From Akebia trifoliata (lineage: Eukaryota > Streptophyta > Magnoliopsida > Ranunculales > Lardizabalaceae), in the NCBI GenBank assembly GCA_017979445.1, contig CM030715.1, forward strand, positions 14,037,660 through 14,101,659: a DNA stretch of 64,000 nt, given 5' to 3'. Every line of letters begins with the position of its first letter. Position 1 is the first letter of the stretch. Positions 11,936 through 23,460 of the stretch are shown in pieces. Below the pieces are notes generated by a model. The model saw only the letters and a list, made by a program, of their open reading frames with translations. It did no database searches and was not told where the DNA came from. The position numbers were made by a program, and so were the translations under genes.

Positions 11936-13066
11936 GACGAATTGTTCGCCATTTTAGCGCTATGACGAGAGAAATCTCTTTATGAACTTCTCTAATGGTG
12001 ATTGGAGACTTTTACTTGAAGAAAGCAACGGGATTTAAAAACTTTCCTTGTGCTTGAAATCGAAGTCACACGTTTCCAAATAAGTGAATAACAGATCGGA
12101 AAAAAGAAAACTTCACAACCGTTACAATCAACACAGTATTGATCTGGGAAAAATCGTGAAGAAGAAAACCAACATCGAACACAGTCACGCGATCTCCGAT
12201 CTCTAGCAAATCTCGTCCCTTATCAGTCCATTAGTTCACCACTTTCTTGCTCGGTTGCGAAGTAGAGGACCAAGACAAACCCGAAACAATTAATATCTAG
12301 ATCGTTCGAGCTTTATAAATCAATACATGGAGTTTGGAACCCTCTGGGCAGCAGAACGCTCTGTCGAGATTGATAGAGCTGAATGGGGAAGAAGACGTTG
12401 GAAATAACTAATTAAAAGAAAAAAATAAAATAAAAAGGTTTTTTTTTTACTTAAGACACCCCATTTAAAATCGTTGAGTTTTTAAAAACTTTCAAAACTT
12501 TGTACTCAAGGCACACCAACAGTAGTTGCTGTTGGCAGAAACTCAAAAGAAAATTTAAAAAAAAAAAAAAATCTGTGTGCTGTCAATGGGCAGCACATCT
12601 TGCCAAACAAATGATAAAAACAAAAATTTTCCCTCTTTCTTTGTTTTTGTTTCTTAAAACACATTATCGAATAACATCAATTATGTTTCTCTAACATCGT
12701 TTGTTATCCAAAAATGGATCGACATGCCTTAAAGAAAAGAAGAAACATGAAGAGAAAAAAACCCTTTTTTTTTTATTTAATTATTCCATCATCATTATTC
12801 GTTATTCCACCCTCAACAAAATATCCGTTAAAACTTGGTATTATTTAAAGTCACCCTAAGCGACTCTCGATTGAACAATATATAAAAATAATAATACACC
12901 GGATTAACATATCCAAAATTAAACCGAAGTTAATGATTGGACAACAATAAACAAACAAAAACAAAGACAAAAAAAAAAACTAATTAAAAATTAAATGGAA
13001 TCAAATAAAAACTAGGTTATTGGCACTGTTCCCATACTTGGGGTTTTTCAAGTTTGATCCTCAATG
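11936..13066 (-). other. 5' leader region of element B, no gene seen
   Basis: No long open frame. Around 12500-12600 are GTTGCTGTTGGCAG- and GTGTGCTGTCAATGGGCAGCA-like words that recall the GTT/GCT tract of A. The last 50 bases before the PBS match A. Confidence 0.55.
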
Positions 13067-13084
13067 TCCCCAGTGGAGTCGCCA
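13067..13084 (-). other. Primer-binding site of element B
   Basis: On the minus strand TGGCGACTCCACTGGGGA lies one base after the end of the 5' LTR. Same tRNA-Arg-type site as in A. Confidence 0.87.
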
Positions 13085-13085
13085 C

Positions 13086-14819
13086 TGAAAGCGCCCTCGA
13101 TCCGCGGGGTGCGCGGATCCGTTTTTGACCCTTGAGGTTTGGGAGGCGCCACCTAGTTATTGTGGTCTAGGAACCAAACTGACTCTAACATGGATAAAAA
13201 GAACTAATCTACCATAAAAATCTAAATTCGGGGATCAAGTTACGGGATTGGAAGGTGTTAGGCACCAACCCCGCCCGACCAAAGCCGGTCTCTACTAACT
13301 TCCCAAATATATCACATTGCTAAAACCTAGATAAAAATAAATAAAAATAAAAATTTACCTTTCCGATGGCAAGGACTTGGTTCCCTCAGATCTGACAAAA
13401 GAGCTCATTGTACCGTACTCCCTTGCTTCGTTCTGTCTCCGGATTTCACTTCGGATCTCCTAGATCAAGGTATCTCCTTGTTTTTGAATCTGAACTCTTC
13501 AAGTTTGTTGCAGATTTGGGGGTGTTTTTGGACGGCTTTTAAGTGTTTTCTAGACTAAAATTGAAGGAGGGATGTTAGTTAAGGAGTTGGGGCTCCAAAA
13601 CCAAGGTTTAAGGGAGGCTAGGGGGGCTTTTAGACCTACTTCTCTTAGGGTTTATGATTTGATACGAAAATAGGGTGTGAGCACCTCTATTTATAGAATT
13701 TTTTTAAGGTTGATTTGGATAGAGTTAGTGTTAATTAGAGATCTTTTAATTAGAGTTGTGTTTTAGTTAAAATTGTTTTAGGTAGAATTGTGTTTTAATT
13801 AGAATTGTTTTAGGTAGAATTGTTTTTAAGTTAGAACTCTATTAGATAGAGTTATTATTTAATTAGAATTCTATTATGACTTTTGGTCTTATTTGATTGA
13901 CTTTTAATGTTTTGACTTTAGTCTTAATTGATTGACTTTTAATATCTTGACTTTAGTCTTGCTTAATTGACTTTAATTTTGACTTCAGTTTCACTTGATT
14001 GACTTTAATACCTTGACTACAGTCTTGCTTGATTGACTTTAAATTTTTGGAGAACCCCCTTCCATTATTTCTTTAATTCTTTGGAACCCCAAATGGAGGG
14101 GTCCTTAAAGAAATATCCCACGAACCCTCAACAATTTTACCCGAAAGTCTGATTGATCGATTTTTTAGGTTCAAAATTTTAAATTAATTTCATCAATGTT
14201 TCACTTTAATTATTTAATATTTAATTTATTAATTTCGAATTTTTTAATTATGAAAATTGTGAAATTACCGTTTTGCCCCCGGAGAGGACTTTTCACGTTT
14301 TAAGTCGGTTTTTAATGTTCTAGGATGTTTTAGAATCGATTTTTCGTAAGGAATTCAATGGAAATATTATTTTGTGTTATTTATGAAGTTTTTTGTGTGA
14401 AATGATTGTGAACTTTATGAGGGGCATTTTCGTAATTTTGTCGAATTCTTTTAAAATTGGTGAAATGATTTATTTGGTTCCGATTTGTTATATGTGTTCG
14501 AGAGTTTTCCTAAGCGTAATGTAGGCTCTAGGGTTGTTTTGAGGTTAGGGGTATTTTGGTAATTTGATAATTTTTTAGTGATTTTTATCGTGAAGTTTCT
14601 TTTTGGTCTGCAAGATGATGATTTCTATGTTTCTGGGGTCGTATTTTCCTAGCGTAGCGTGGTTTCTAAGGTTTTGTCAGTTCGAGATATCTCATCCGGA
14701 TTTCTGAAACACATCTGGTAACAAAATAAAGTAATGGAATACACATCCATCATTGGGAATCATTGCAATCGGATTGACGAGTTGATTAATCAGGCGAGTG
14801 CAAAAATGGGGTGTCTACA
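13086..14819 (-). repeat. 5' LTR of element B
   Basis: 1,734 bp, TGAAAGC...GGGGTGTCTACA on the plus strand, adjoining the PBS at one end and the TSD at the other. It is collinear with the 3' LTR. Confidence 0.93.
13687..13695 (-). promoter_or_regulatory. TATA box of the B 5' LTR
   Basis: Minus strand TATAAATAG, followed by AGGTGCTCACACCCTATTTT, at the same place as in the other LTRs of the family. Confidence 0.65.
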
Positions 14820-14824
14820 CCCTA
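14820..14824. other. Target-site duplication of element B, right copy (CCCTA)
   Basis: Identical to 4337-4341; taking out B and one copy makes the integrase remnant of A contiguous. Confidence 0.93.
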
Positions 14825-15412
14825 CCGTCCTCAGATTAATGGAGTAGTTGAAGCAAATAGCTAATAAGAGTCTCAAAATAATTATCGTGAAAATGTGTCG
14901 ATTGCACCAGGAATGGTTAGAGAAGCTTTCATTCACACTAGGGGCACATCATACTTCAATGCAGTCTTCCACTGGAGCTATTCTCTACTCTCTAATATAT
15001 GATATGGAAGTAGTCTTGCCAGTTAAAATTAAAATCTTGTCTCTCAAGGTCTTGTAGGAAAGTCAGTTGCTAGAGGTAGATTGGGTCCGTGGATACGAAG
15101 AACTAAATTTGATTGAAGAAAACAACTTAGAGTTCTGTGTCACGTGCAAACTTATTAAAGAAGAGTCACTCTCACGTTTGATAAGAAGGTTAGGACTCGT
15201 CACTTATAAGTCGGGGATTTGTACTCAAAGAGAATCGAGCACCTATCTTTTATCTTTAACCCTAGAGGGAAGTTCAAACCTCTTTGGGAAGGTCCGTTCA
15301 TCATTAAAGAAAATATTCTAGGAAAAGTCGTCAGACTTCAAGATCATGATATAATTGAACTACTAGAACCAATCAATCTTGACCAGATCAAGCAGTACTA
15401 TATTTAAGGAGG
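14825..15412 (+). pseudogene. pol remnant of element A, right part (integrase C-terminus)
   Basis: Continues the remnant cut at 4341. It has a YRPQING-like segment at the junction, GAILYSLIYDMEVVLPVKIK near 14970-15030, an ELNLIEEN segment near 15110, and a GKFKPLWEGPFIIKE segment near 15260-15310 ending with LEPINLDQIKQYY before TAA at about 15405. Stops and frame changes separate the pieces. The layout matches B 8225-8870, one of the clearest links between the two elements. Confidence 0.75.
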
Positions 15413-16544
15413 CCATCTTTGGTCGAATCAATTTTCTGCTACCTAGTTCAAATATCTCCTTTCTTAGCCCTTTGCAACCATTTTTTTAAAAAAAAAAATA
15501 TATATAGATATACACACCTTTTTTTTCTTCAGCCCTATACCTAACCTAGGGGAGGAAAAATTCGAACTACGTTTTTGGTCTGGGGTACGTAGGCAACCTG
15601 AGAAGTTACTTTAGGGCAATCTAGGCAAAAGCTAAAACACTTGTTAGATTGAAAATCTAAAAGGGCAATCTAGGCAAAAGCTAGAGCATGCTCGCTAGTT
15701 TGAAAACTTGAAAAGGCAATCTAGGCAAAAGTTAGAGCAACAAAGCAAAATAGAAGAAAAACTAAGAGCAGTCCGAGCTGAAACATCAAAAGTCTAAATA
15801 ATCAAGTTCAATACTTAGATTAAACCAGGCACAGACTCAAAAGCCACAAGTATCTTGTCTACAATCGATCTGAAAATTTTTACTTCTTCAAGGGAGAGAA
15901 AGGTGAATTCTATTATGAGTCTCAAAAGGAAATATTTTGTTCTCTTGAGCCTAACTCAAAATCTTCAATAAAATTAATCAAAATTAAAAGTTGGATCTTT
16001 ATTGCGCTTGGGGTAATCAAATATTTCAAACCTTCATACAAGGGGAATTTTCTTTCTCCTCTAAATATGTAGTTTCCCCCTTTATACTATGGGCATTTTT
16101 TTAATTTTTGCATCATTTTCAATGGCATGTTTATTGTCAAACTAGGGGCATTTTATTTTTGAGCAATGTTAATCCTAAAAGATAATGGGAACCCCAAACT
16201 TAAGGTTACCCTCGTGACAATAATTTTTTGAAAAACCCTTGAGATCCAAAAGAAATAGAAACTTAGGTTTTAAATTCATAAAACTTTTGGATAAAACCTT
16301 GAGGCAAAAAGACAAAAGCACTTCGGATCTCACATTTGACTGTGCCCAGAGATTAACTAATAACTCATTAGGAGATATGGCATTCTTTCATTCCCAGATT
16401 CTTTTCCAGATCCATTCATTCTTAGATGTCGATCATTATCTTCCAGATTCATTATCTTCCAGATTTATTTGTCCTCCGATTCATTTTAATCAGTCTTCTC
16501 CAAATTCATTCATTCTTTCCCAAAAGTCATTCATTCCTCAGCCA
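15413..16544 (+). other. 3' internal region of element A, no clear gene
   Basis: Inverse counterpart of B 6728-8225, including CCTGAGAAGTTACTT near 15600 and about three repeats of GGGCAATCTAGGCAAAAGCT at 15610-15745. A 112-codon open frame at 16239-16577 corresponds to the start of the doubtful ORF of B. Confidence 0.6.
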
Positions 16545-17135
16545 GTTTTGCTCAATTGCCGCCAAGGGTTAATTTGAATTTTGCTCAGTTTCCGCCAAGG
16601 GTTATCTTGGATTTTGGTCAGTTGCTGCCAATGGTTAACTTGGATTTTGCTCAGCTACCGCCAAGGGTTATCTTGGATTTTGCTCAGTTGTCGCCAAGGG
16701 TTAACTTGGATTTTTCTTAGTTGCTGCCAAGGGTTAACTTTGATTTTGCTCAGTTGCTGCTAAAGGTTATCTTGGATTTTGCTCAGTTGTCGTCAAGGGT
16801 TTACTTGGCTTTTGCTCAGTTACCGCCAAGGGTTATCTTGGATTTTGCTCAGTTGCTGCCAAGGGTTAACCTTGATTTTGCTCAGTTGTCGCCAAGGGTT
16901 AACTTGGATTTTGCTCAATTTCCGCCAATGGTTATCTTGGATTTTGCTTAGTTACCGTCGAGGGTTTGCTTGGATTATGCTCAGCTAGATGCCGTCGCCG
17001 AGGGTTTGCTCGAATTATGCTCAGCCAGTTTCCACCAAGGGTTTTCTCGGATTATGCTCAGCTAGTTGCCACCGAGGGCTTTCTTGGATTATGCTTAGCT
17101 AGATACCACCGAGGATTTTCTCAGATTTTGCTCAG
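16545..17135 (+). repeat. 33-bp tandem repeat array of element A (about 17 copies)
   Basis: Units of the type TTGCCGCCAAGGGTTATCTT followed by GGATTTTGCTCAG. The inverted pair CCAAG / CTTGG is kept in most units; the unit at 16990-17015 has CGAG / CTCG, a compensatory double change. Divergence rises toward the right end, where the period also becomes longer. All units are readable as an 11-residue repeat, but stops occur. Confidence 0.9.
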
Positions 17136-17339
17136 ATTTTACTCAGATAGTTCATTACTCTTTCACCTCGAGCATGTAGAGTAGAACTCCCAGAAAAAAT
17201 AGTTCATTACTCTTTCACCCCGAGTAGGTAGAGTAGAACTCCCGAAAAAAGTTCATTACTCTTTCACCTCGAGTAGGTAGAGTAGGACTCCCAGAAAAAA
17301 TAATTCATTACTCTTTCACCCCGAGTAGGTAGAGTAGAA

Positions 17340-17344
17340 CTCCC
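17340..17344. other. Target-site duplication of solo LTR C, left copy (CTCCC)
   Basis: CTCCC, identical to 19094-19098 after the LTR end. Repeat units in this array also contain CTCCC, so the insertion fell at a repeat-unit motif. Confidence 0.88.
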
Positions 17345-19093
17345 TGAATGTGCCCTCGATCTGCGGGGTGTGCAGATCAGCTTTTGACCCTTGAGGTTTG
17401 GGAGTCGCCACCTAGTTATTACGGTCTAGAAACCGGATATTGACTCTAAACGGATAAAGAAACTAATCTATTGAAGAAAAACTGAATCTGGGGATCACAT
17501 TACGGGGTTGGAAGGTGTTAGGCACCAACCCCGCCCAGCCAATGCCGGTCTCTACTTATCCCAAATAAGACTACATTGCTAACAAATAACCTAGATAAAA
17601 AAAATAAAAATAATAAAAGAAAGTTTACCTTCGAAACGCAACAATTCTATTCCCTCAGATCTGATAAAATCACTATTTGTACCGTACTCCTTGCTTGTTC
17701 TGTCTTCGGATTTGATTTCTGATTTTCGAAGTGAGGTATCTCTTTCTTAGATCTGGATTCTTCGAGTTTGTTATGGATTTTGGGGTGTTTTTGAAGGGCT
17801 TTTAGGTGTTTTTTAGGCTAAAATCGAAGAAGGGATGCTAGGTAAGGAGTTGGGGCTCCAAAACTAGGGTTTATGGGAGGCTAGGGGGGGCTTTTTGACC
17901 TACTTCTCTTAGGGTTTATGATTTTATCCGAAAATAGGGTGTGAGAACCTCTATTTATAAATTTTTTTAGCGGTTGATTTAGATAGAGTTAGTGTTTAAT
18001 TAGAGTCCTTTTAATTAGAGTTGTGTTTTAGTTAGAATTATTTTAGGTAGAGTTGTGTTTTAATTAGAATTGTTTTAGGTGGAGTTGTGTTTTAGTTAGA
18101 ACTCTATTAGATAGAGTTATTATTTAATTAGAACTCTATTATGATTTTGACTTTTGGTCTTATTTGATTGACTTTTAATGTTTTGACTTTAGTCTTAATT
18201 GATTGACTTTTAATATCTTGACTTTAGTCTTGCTTAATTGACTTTAATTTTGACTTTAGTCTCACTTGATTGACTTTAATACCTTGAATTTAGTCTTGCT
18301 TGATTGACTTTAATTTTGGAGAACCCCCCCTCTATTATATCTGTAATTCTTTGGACCCCCAAATGGAGTGGTCCTTAAAAAAATATCTCACGAACCCTCA
18401 ACAATTTTGCCTTAGAGCCCGATTGATCGATTTCTTTAGTTCAAAATTTTAAATTAATTTCATTAATGTTTCACTTTAATTATTTAATGTTTTATTTATT
18501 AATTTCAAAAATTTTAATTATGAAAATTGTGAAATTACCGTTTTGCCCCCGAAGAGGACTTTTCACGTTTTAAGTCAATTTTTAATGTTTTAAGATGTTT
18601 TAGAATCGATTTTTCGTAAGGAATTCAATGGAAATATTAGTTTGTATCATTTATGAAATTTTTTGTGTGAAATGGTCATGAACTTTATGAGGGGCATTTT
18701 CATAATTTTGTTAAATTCTGTGAAAATTGGCGAAATGATTTATTTGGTTTCGATTTGTTATTTTATGTGTTTTAATGAGTTTTCCTAATCGTAACATAGG
18801 CTCTAGGGTTGTTTTGATGTTAGGGGTATTTTGGTAATTTGATCATTTTTAGTGATTTTTATCGTGAAGCTTCTTTTTGGTCTGCAAGATGATGATTTCT
18901 ATGTTTCTGGAGTCATATTTTCCTAGCGTAGCGTGGTTTCTAAGGTTTTGTCAGTTTGAGATACCTCATCCGAATTTCTGAAACACATCAGGTAACAAAA
19001 TAAAGCAATGGAATACACATCCATCATTGAGAATCATTGCGATCGGGTTGACGAGTTGATTAATTAGGCGGATGCAAAAATGGGGTGTCTACA
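17345..19093 (-). mobile_element. Solo LTR C (Tat/Ogre-like family)
   Basis: 1,749 bp from TGAATGTGCCCTCGATCTG to GGGGTGTCTACA, an LTR in minus orientation with no internal region, flanked by CTCCC on both sides. The first bases are mutated relative to the usual TGAAAGCGCCC. A solo LTR is the expected product of recombination between the two LTRs of one inserted element. It splits the 44-53-bp array of A. Confidence 0.93.
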
Positions 19094-19098
19094 CTCCC
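19094..19098. other. Target-site duplication of solo LTR C, right copy (CTCCC)
   Basis: Matches 17340-17344. Confidence 0.88.
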
Positions 19099-20385
19099 GA
19101 AAAAAGTTCATTACTCTTTCACCCTGAGTAGGTAGAGTAGGACTCCCAGAAAAAATAGTTCATTACTCTTTCACCCCGAGTAGGTAGAGTAGAACTCCCA
19201 GAAAATAAGTCCATTACTCTTTCACCCCGAGTATGTAGAGTATGACTCCCAGAAAAAATAGTTCATTACTTTTTCACCCTGAGTTTGTAGAGTAGAACTC
19301 CCAGAAAATAGTTCATTACTCTTTCACCCCGAGTAAGTAGAGTAGAACTTCCCAAAAAATTAGTTCATTACTCTTTCACCCTGGGCAGGTAGAGTAGAAC
19401 TCCCAAAAAGCTTAGTTCATTACTCTTTCACTCCGAGTAGGTAGAGTAGAACTTCTCAAAAAAATTAGTTAATTACTCTTTCACCCTGGGCAAGTAGAGT
19501 AAGACTCCCAAAAAATTAGTTCATTACTCTTTCACTTCGAGTAGGTAGAGTAAAACTTTCCAAAAAAAATTAGTTCATTACTCTTTCACCTTGGATAAGT
19601 AGAGTAGAACTCTCAGAAAGCTTAGTTCATTACTCTTTCACTCCGAGTAGGTAGAGTAGAACTTCCCAAAAAATTAGTTCATTACTCTTTCACCCTGGGC
19701 AGGTAGAGTAGGACTCCCAAAAAGCTTAGTTCATTACTCTTTCACTCCGAGTAGGTAGAGTAGAACTTCCCAAAAAAATTAGTTCATTACTCTTTCACCC
19801 TGGGCAAGTAGAGTAAGACTCCCAAAAAATTAGTTCATTACTCTTTCACTCCGAGTAGGTAGAGTAAAACTTTCCAAAAAAAATTAGTTCATTACTCTTT
19901 CACCTTGGACAAGTAGAGTAGGACTCCTAGAAAGCTTAGTTCATTACTCTTTCACCCCGAGTAGGTAGAGTAGGACTCCCTAAAAAAAAAAAATTTATTC
20001 ATTACTCTTTCACCCAAGGTAGGTAAAGTAAGACATTCAACTTTTTTATGCTCAGATTTTGCTCAGATTATGCTCAATTTATGCTCAGTTATGCTCAATT
20101 TATGCTTAGATTTTGCTCAAACCCTCTCAGATTTCAAGTGTACACACTTGCACATATTAGTCAAGGAGAATTTTTTTGAAATTCAAGGATCTGACATTGT
20201 CAGTGAGAGTTCTCGCTCAATGACCTGACAACTTTTTAGTTCGGGGAGAGTTTTACGCTCAAGGATCTGAACATCCCGACGAATTGCTAAATCAGGCTGC
20301 AAAATGAGCTGTCACTAGCTTTGGCATTCGGATATCGCACCATCTACCAAAATAGATTTGCTATCTAGTTTACTTCAACCTTCTA

Positions 20386-20400
20386 CCAAAGAGGGGCATC
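20386..20400 (+). other. Polypurine tract of element A
   Basis: CCAAAGAGGGGCATC directly before the 3' LTR, as in B. Confidence 0.75.
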
Positions 20401-22105
20401 TGTAGATATCCTATTTTTGCATTCTCCTGATTAATCAACTCGTCAGCCCGATCGCAACGATTTCCAATGATGAATGTTTATTCCATTATTTTATTTTGTT
20501 ACCAGATGTGTTTCAAAAATCCGGATGAAGTATCTTGTACTGATAAAACTATAGAAACCACGCTATGCTAAGAAAACACGACCTTAGAAACATAGAAATC
20601 ATCATCTTACAGACAAAAAGAAGCTTTACAGTAAAATTAATTAAAAATTATCAAATTATCAAAATACCCTTAACCTTAAAACATCCCTAGAGCCTACGTT
20701 ACGCTTAGGAAAACCCATTCAAACGCATAAAACAACAAATCGAAACTAAATAAATCATTTCGCTAATTTTCATAGAATTTGACAAAATTACGAAAATGCC
20801 CCTCATAAAGTTCTCGACCATTCCACATAAAAAATTTCATAAATGACACAAACCAATATTTGCATTGAATTCCTTACGAAAAATCGATTCTAAAACATCT
20901 TGGAACATTGAAAAATAACTTAAAACGCAAAAAATCCTCTCTGAGAGCAAAACAGTAATTTTACAATTTTAATAATTAAAAATTTTAAAATTAATAAATA
21001 AAAAATTAAATAATGTAAAGTGAAACATTAATCAAATTAATTTAAAATTTTAAACAAAAAATCGAACAATCAGGCTTTCAGGCAAAATTGTTGATGGTTG
21101 CTAGGATATTTATTCAAAGACCCCTCCATCTGGGGGCCCAAAGAATTAAAGATATAATAAAAGGGGACTCTCCAAAAATTAAAGTCAATCAGGTAATACT
21201 AAAGTCAATCTTAAAGTCAATCAAGTAAGACTAAAAGTCAATCAAGAAAGACTAAAGTCAAAGTATTAAAGTCAATCTCATAAGACTAAAGTCAAAACCC
21301 TAATCTAAACTAATCAAGTCAATCTCATAAGACTAAAGTCAAAATCCTAATCTAAACAAATCAATTCAATCTCATAAGACTAAAGTCAAAACCCTAAATT
21401 AAAACCCTAAAGACTAAGTCAATCTCATAAGACTAAAGTCAAAATCCTAATTAAAATCCTAAAAGAAACCCTAATCAAACCCTAATTCTTCTAAAAAAGT
21501 TTATAAATATTAGCCTTCATACCCTATTTTCGTATCAAATAATAAACCCTAAGAGAAGTAGGTCAAAAAGCTTCCCTAGCCTCCCATAAACCCTAATTTT
21601 GAAGTTCCAACTCCTTACCTAACACCCATACTTCGATTTTAGCTTGAAAAACACTTAGAAACCCTTCAAAAACACCCCAAAAGCCATAACAAATTCGAAG
21701 AATCCAGATCTAAGAAAGAGATACCTTACCTTAGAAATTAGATCCGGAGACAGAACAAAGTGAGAAATACTATACGAGGAGCTATTCTATCAGATCTGAG
21801 GGGATAAAATCGTTGCGTTCAGAAAATGTGAGTATTTTTATTTTTTTTATTATTATTTAGGTCTTGTTAGCAATGTAGTTTTATTTGGAAATTAGTAGAG
21901 ACCGGCGTTTGCCGGGCGGGGTTGGTGCCTAACACCTTCCAACCCCGTAACGTGATTCCCGGACCCGTATTTTTCTTTCATAGATTATTTTATTTACCTT
22001 TTAGAGTCAAAATTTGATTCCTAGACCGTAATAACTAGGTAGCGACTCCCAAATCTCAAAGGTCAAAAGCGGATCCGCGTACCCCGTGGATTGAGGGCGC
22101 TTTCA
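20401..22105 (+). repeat. 3' LTR of element A
   Basis: 1,705 bp, TGTAGATATCCTATTTTTGC ... GAGGGCGCTTTCA. The first bases differ from the family start TGTAGACACCCC by C-to-T type changes. TATAAATA is at about 21502. The region 21255-21440 holds tandem AAGTCAATCTCATAAGACT units, as in 1-190. Confidence 0.93.
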
Positions 22106-22135
22106 ATCGTCGACCAAATTTTGACAACACACAGC

Positions 22136-22153
22136 TGGCGTCATCTGTAAGAA
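22136..22153 (+). other. Possible primer-binding site of element D
   Basis: TGGCGTCATCTGTAAGAA lies 32 bases upstream of the gag ATG, where a PBS would be expected. The preceding TTTTGACAACACA may be the end of the D 5' LTR. If so, A inserted close to the end of that LTR. Tentative. Confidence 0.4.
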
Positions 22154-22184
22154 CACCAGTAGTAGATTGATTTCAATTGAAACA

Positions 22185-23460
22185 ATGGTGAGATCTACAA
22201 GAACAAATGAGGTCAATGCGCCCCTGTTGGTGGTTCCGGTCGTAGATGCGCAGCTTCTGACGATGTTGGAAGTTATGAGAAAGTAGAAAGAGGAGATGCA
22301 GAAGAGGATGGACGAGTTGATAGAACAAAATCAGAACTTGAGCTAGAGTCTTGATAACCGATAATAGGCGGAGCGAGACAACACGCCGAAGGATTCTCAG
22401 GTGACAAGTGAAGATGGCCATGCTTTCAGTATATAAGGGAAACACCATCATTAATTCCTGTAGGAGAAGACGAAACAGAAGTTGCTACGAAAACTACTCA
22501 AACTGAGCCTATAGCAGGCTTGACTAGAGAGGAGGCTAGAGAAATGATTAGAAAAGATAAGGAGATGATGAAGGGAGTAGATGCAGGCACAACAACCGCA
22601 CAAGCCATACGAAAAATATAGAGATCCCCCTTTTCAGCAAGGATTTTAGTCGAAAAGATTCTTAAGAAGTTTGTGCCACCACGATTTACCCCTTATTCTG
22701 GGATGAAGGACCCGGTGGAGCATTTGTTTCATTTTCGATAGATGCCCGCATTGTGGGAAGAGAAAGAGGGGTTAATGTGTAGATTGTTCCCTTCAAGTTT
22801 ACAGGAGAATGCTCTAACCTGGTTTCACAAATTGTCATGTGGGTCTATTGGCTCGTTTGAGGAGCTTTGTACTACCTTTGTCATATGGTACATTGGCAAC
22901 CAAAAGAGTGGAGAGATGTTGATTCACTATTTAACATGAGGCTGGGATCAGGTGAGAGCCTCAAGGAATTACCAGGAAGTTCAGAGAGGAAGCGATGTCA
23001 CTAGAGTGTCGTGACGAATGGACAACAGTAGTGGCGTTCAAGAGCTCATTACCCTCTAATTCAAGATTGTATAGATCCCTTATGAAAAAGAGACTAGAAA
23101 CCTTGATTAAGTTATTTGAGAGAACGGAGAAGTATATCCACTTAGAAGATGATCTCCGAAGTTCAACGGGAAAGAGCAAAGTCATCTATGTTGTGGAAAA
23201 GCCTAGTGCCTATCTTCAGCCGAGGTAGCAGGATAGGAAGTGACTACGAGAGTAGGAATGGGAGAGGGGGAGATCTGGGACGTATTTCACTATGCCCTGA
23301 AGAGGTTTCTGTGAAAGTTGGCAGAACAGGACAGACTAAGAGATCTGCCCAAGAGACAGAGGGAAGACCTGCTGCAGGACAGGGATTACAAAGTGGAATA
23401 GTCCCGAGTAAGAGGGTAGGATGGAAGGACAACTGTAATACACGTTGTCCTTAGGGAGGA
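22185..23460 (+). pseudogene. gag: gag of element D (decayed)
   Basis: ATG at 22185 opens a frame with many hydrophobic and acidic residues, then stops at Gln positions (CAG to TAG near 22287). The conserved capsid region of Tat gag follows near 22670-22930: a KFVPPRFTPYSGMKDPVEHL segment, LFPSSLQENALTWFHKL, and FEELCTTFVIWYIGNQKSGE. It continues after a frame change at 22995-23228 with ECRDEWTTVVAFKSSLP and a C-terminal DDLR segment. Gag would form the particle. At least three frame changes and several stops make it a pseudogene. Confidence 0.8.

Larger units (their letters stand above)
4342..14819 (-). mobile_element. Element B: complete Tat/Ogre-like non-autonomous LTR retrotransposon nested in A
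   Basis: It spans 10,478 bp between perfect CCCTA duplications, on the minus strand. The 5' LTR is 13086-14819, with the PBS at 13067-13084. The 3' LTR is 4342-6068, with the purine tract at 6069-6084. It inserted into the integrase remnant of A. By eye the two LTRs are very similar with scattered differences, so B is younger than A. Inside are a pol remnant lacking RT and RNase H, a 33-bp repeat array and several other short arrays. No gag is recognisable. With A it defines a non-autonomous lineage. Confidence 0.93.
17150..20040 (+). repeat. Array of 44-53-bp hairpin repeats of element A, interrupted by solo LTR C
   Basis: About 22 copies of TTCATTACTCTTTCACCCCG followed by AGTAGGTAGAGTAGAACTCCC and an A-rich spacer, at 17150-17344 and 19094-20040. 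Each copy carries TACTCT and AGAGTA as inverted arms, with ACC / GGT as a second pair inside. The array is absent from B at the corresponding place (6340-6403), so it arose or expanded in the lineage of A or was lost in B. Confidence 0.9.
1..22105 (+). mobile_element. Element A: Tat/Ogre-like non-autonomous LTR retrotransposon, 5' end cut by window
   Basis: The 5' LTR (cut by the window edge) ends at 862 and is followed directly by a PBS. The matching 3' LTR is 20401-22105, preceded by a purine tract. Without nested B (4342-14819) and C (17345-19093), about 9.9 kb is visible, close to the 10.5 kb of relative B once the missing LTR part is added. The inside holds AT-rich leader sequence, a short pol remnant, a 33-bp repeat array and a longer array of roughly 44-53-bp units. 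No gag, RT core or RNase H is recognisable, so the copy is non-autonomous. Assignment to the Tat/Ogre group rests on the integrase remnant and the tRNA-Arg-type PBS. The right TSD copy would be ATCGT (22106-22110); the left copy lies outside the window. Confidence 0.88.

Noticed and set aside
16545..20040. Regular short repeats resembling a CRISPR array
   Set aside because: The repeats are directly adjacent without unique spacers, lie inside a plant LTR retrotransposon, and have no cas genes nearby.
22106..22110. Claiming ATCGT as a proven TSD of element A
   Set aside because: Only the right copy is inside the window, so it cannot be confirmed.
22173..22451. Minus-strand open frame over the gag start of D
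   Set aside because: It is a shadow of the gag region on the opposite strand and has no support of its own.
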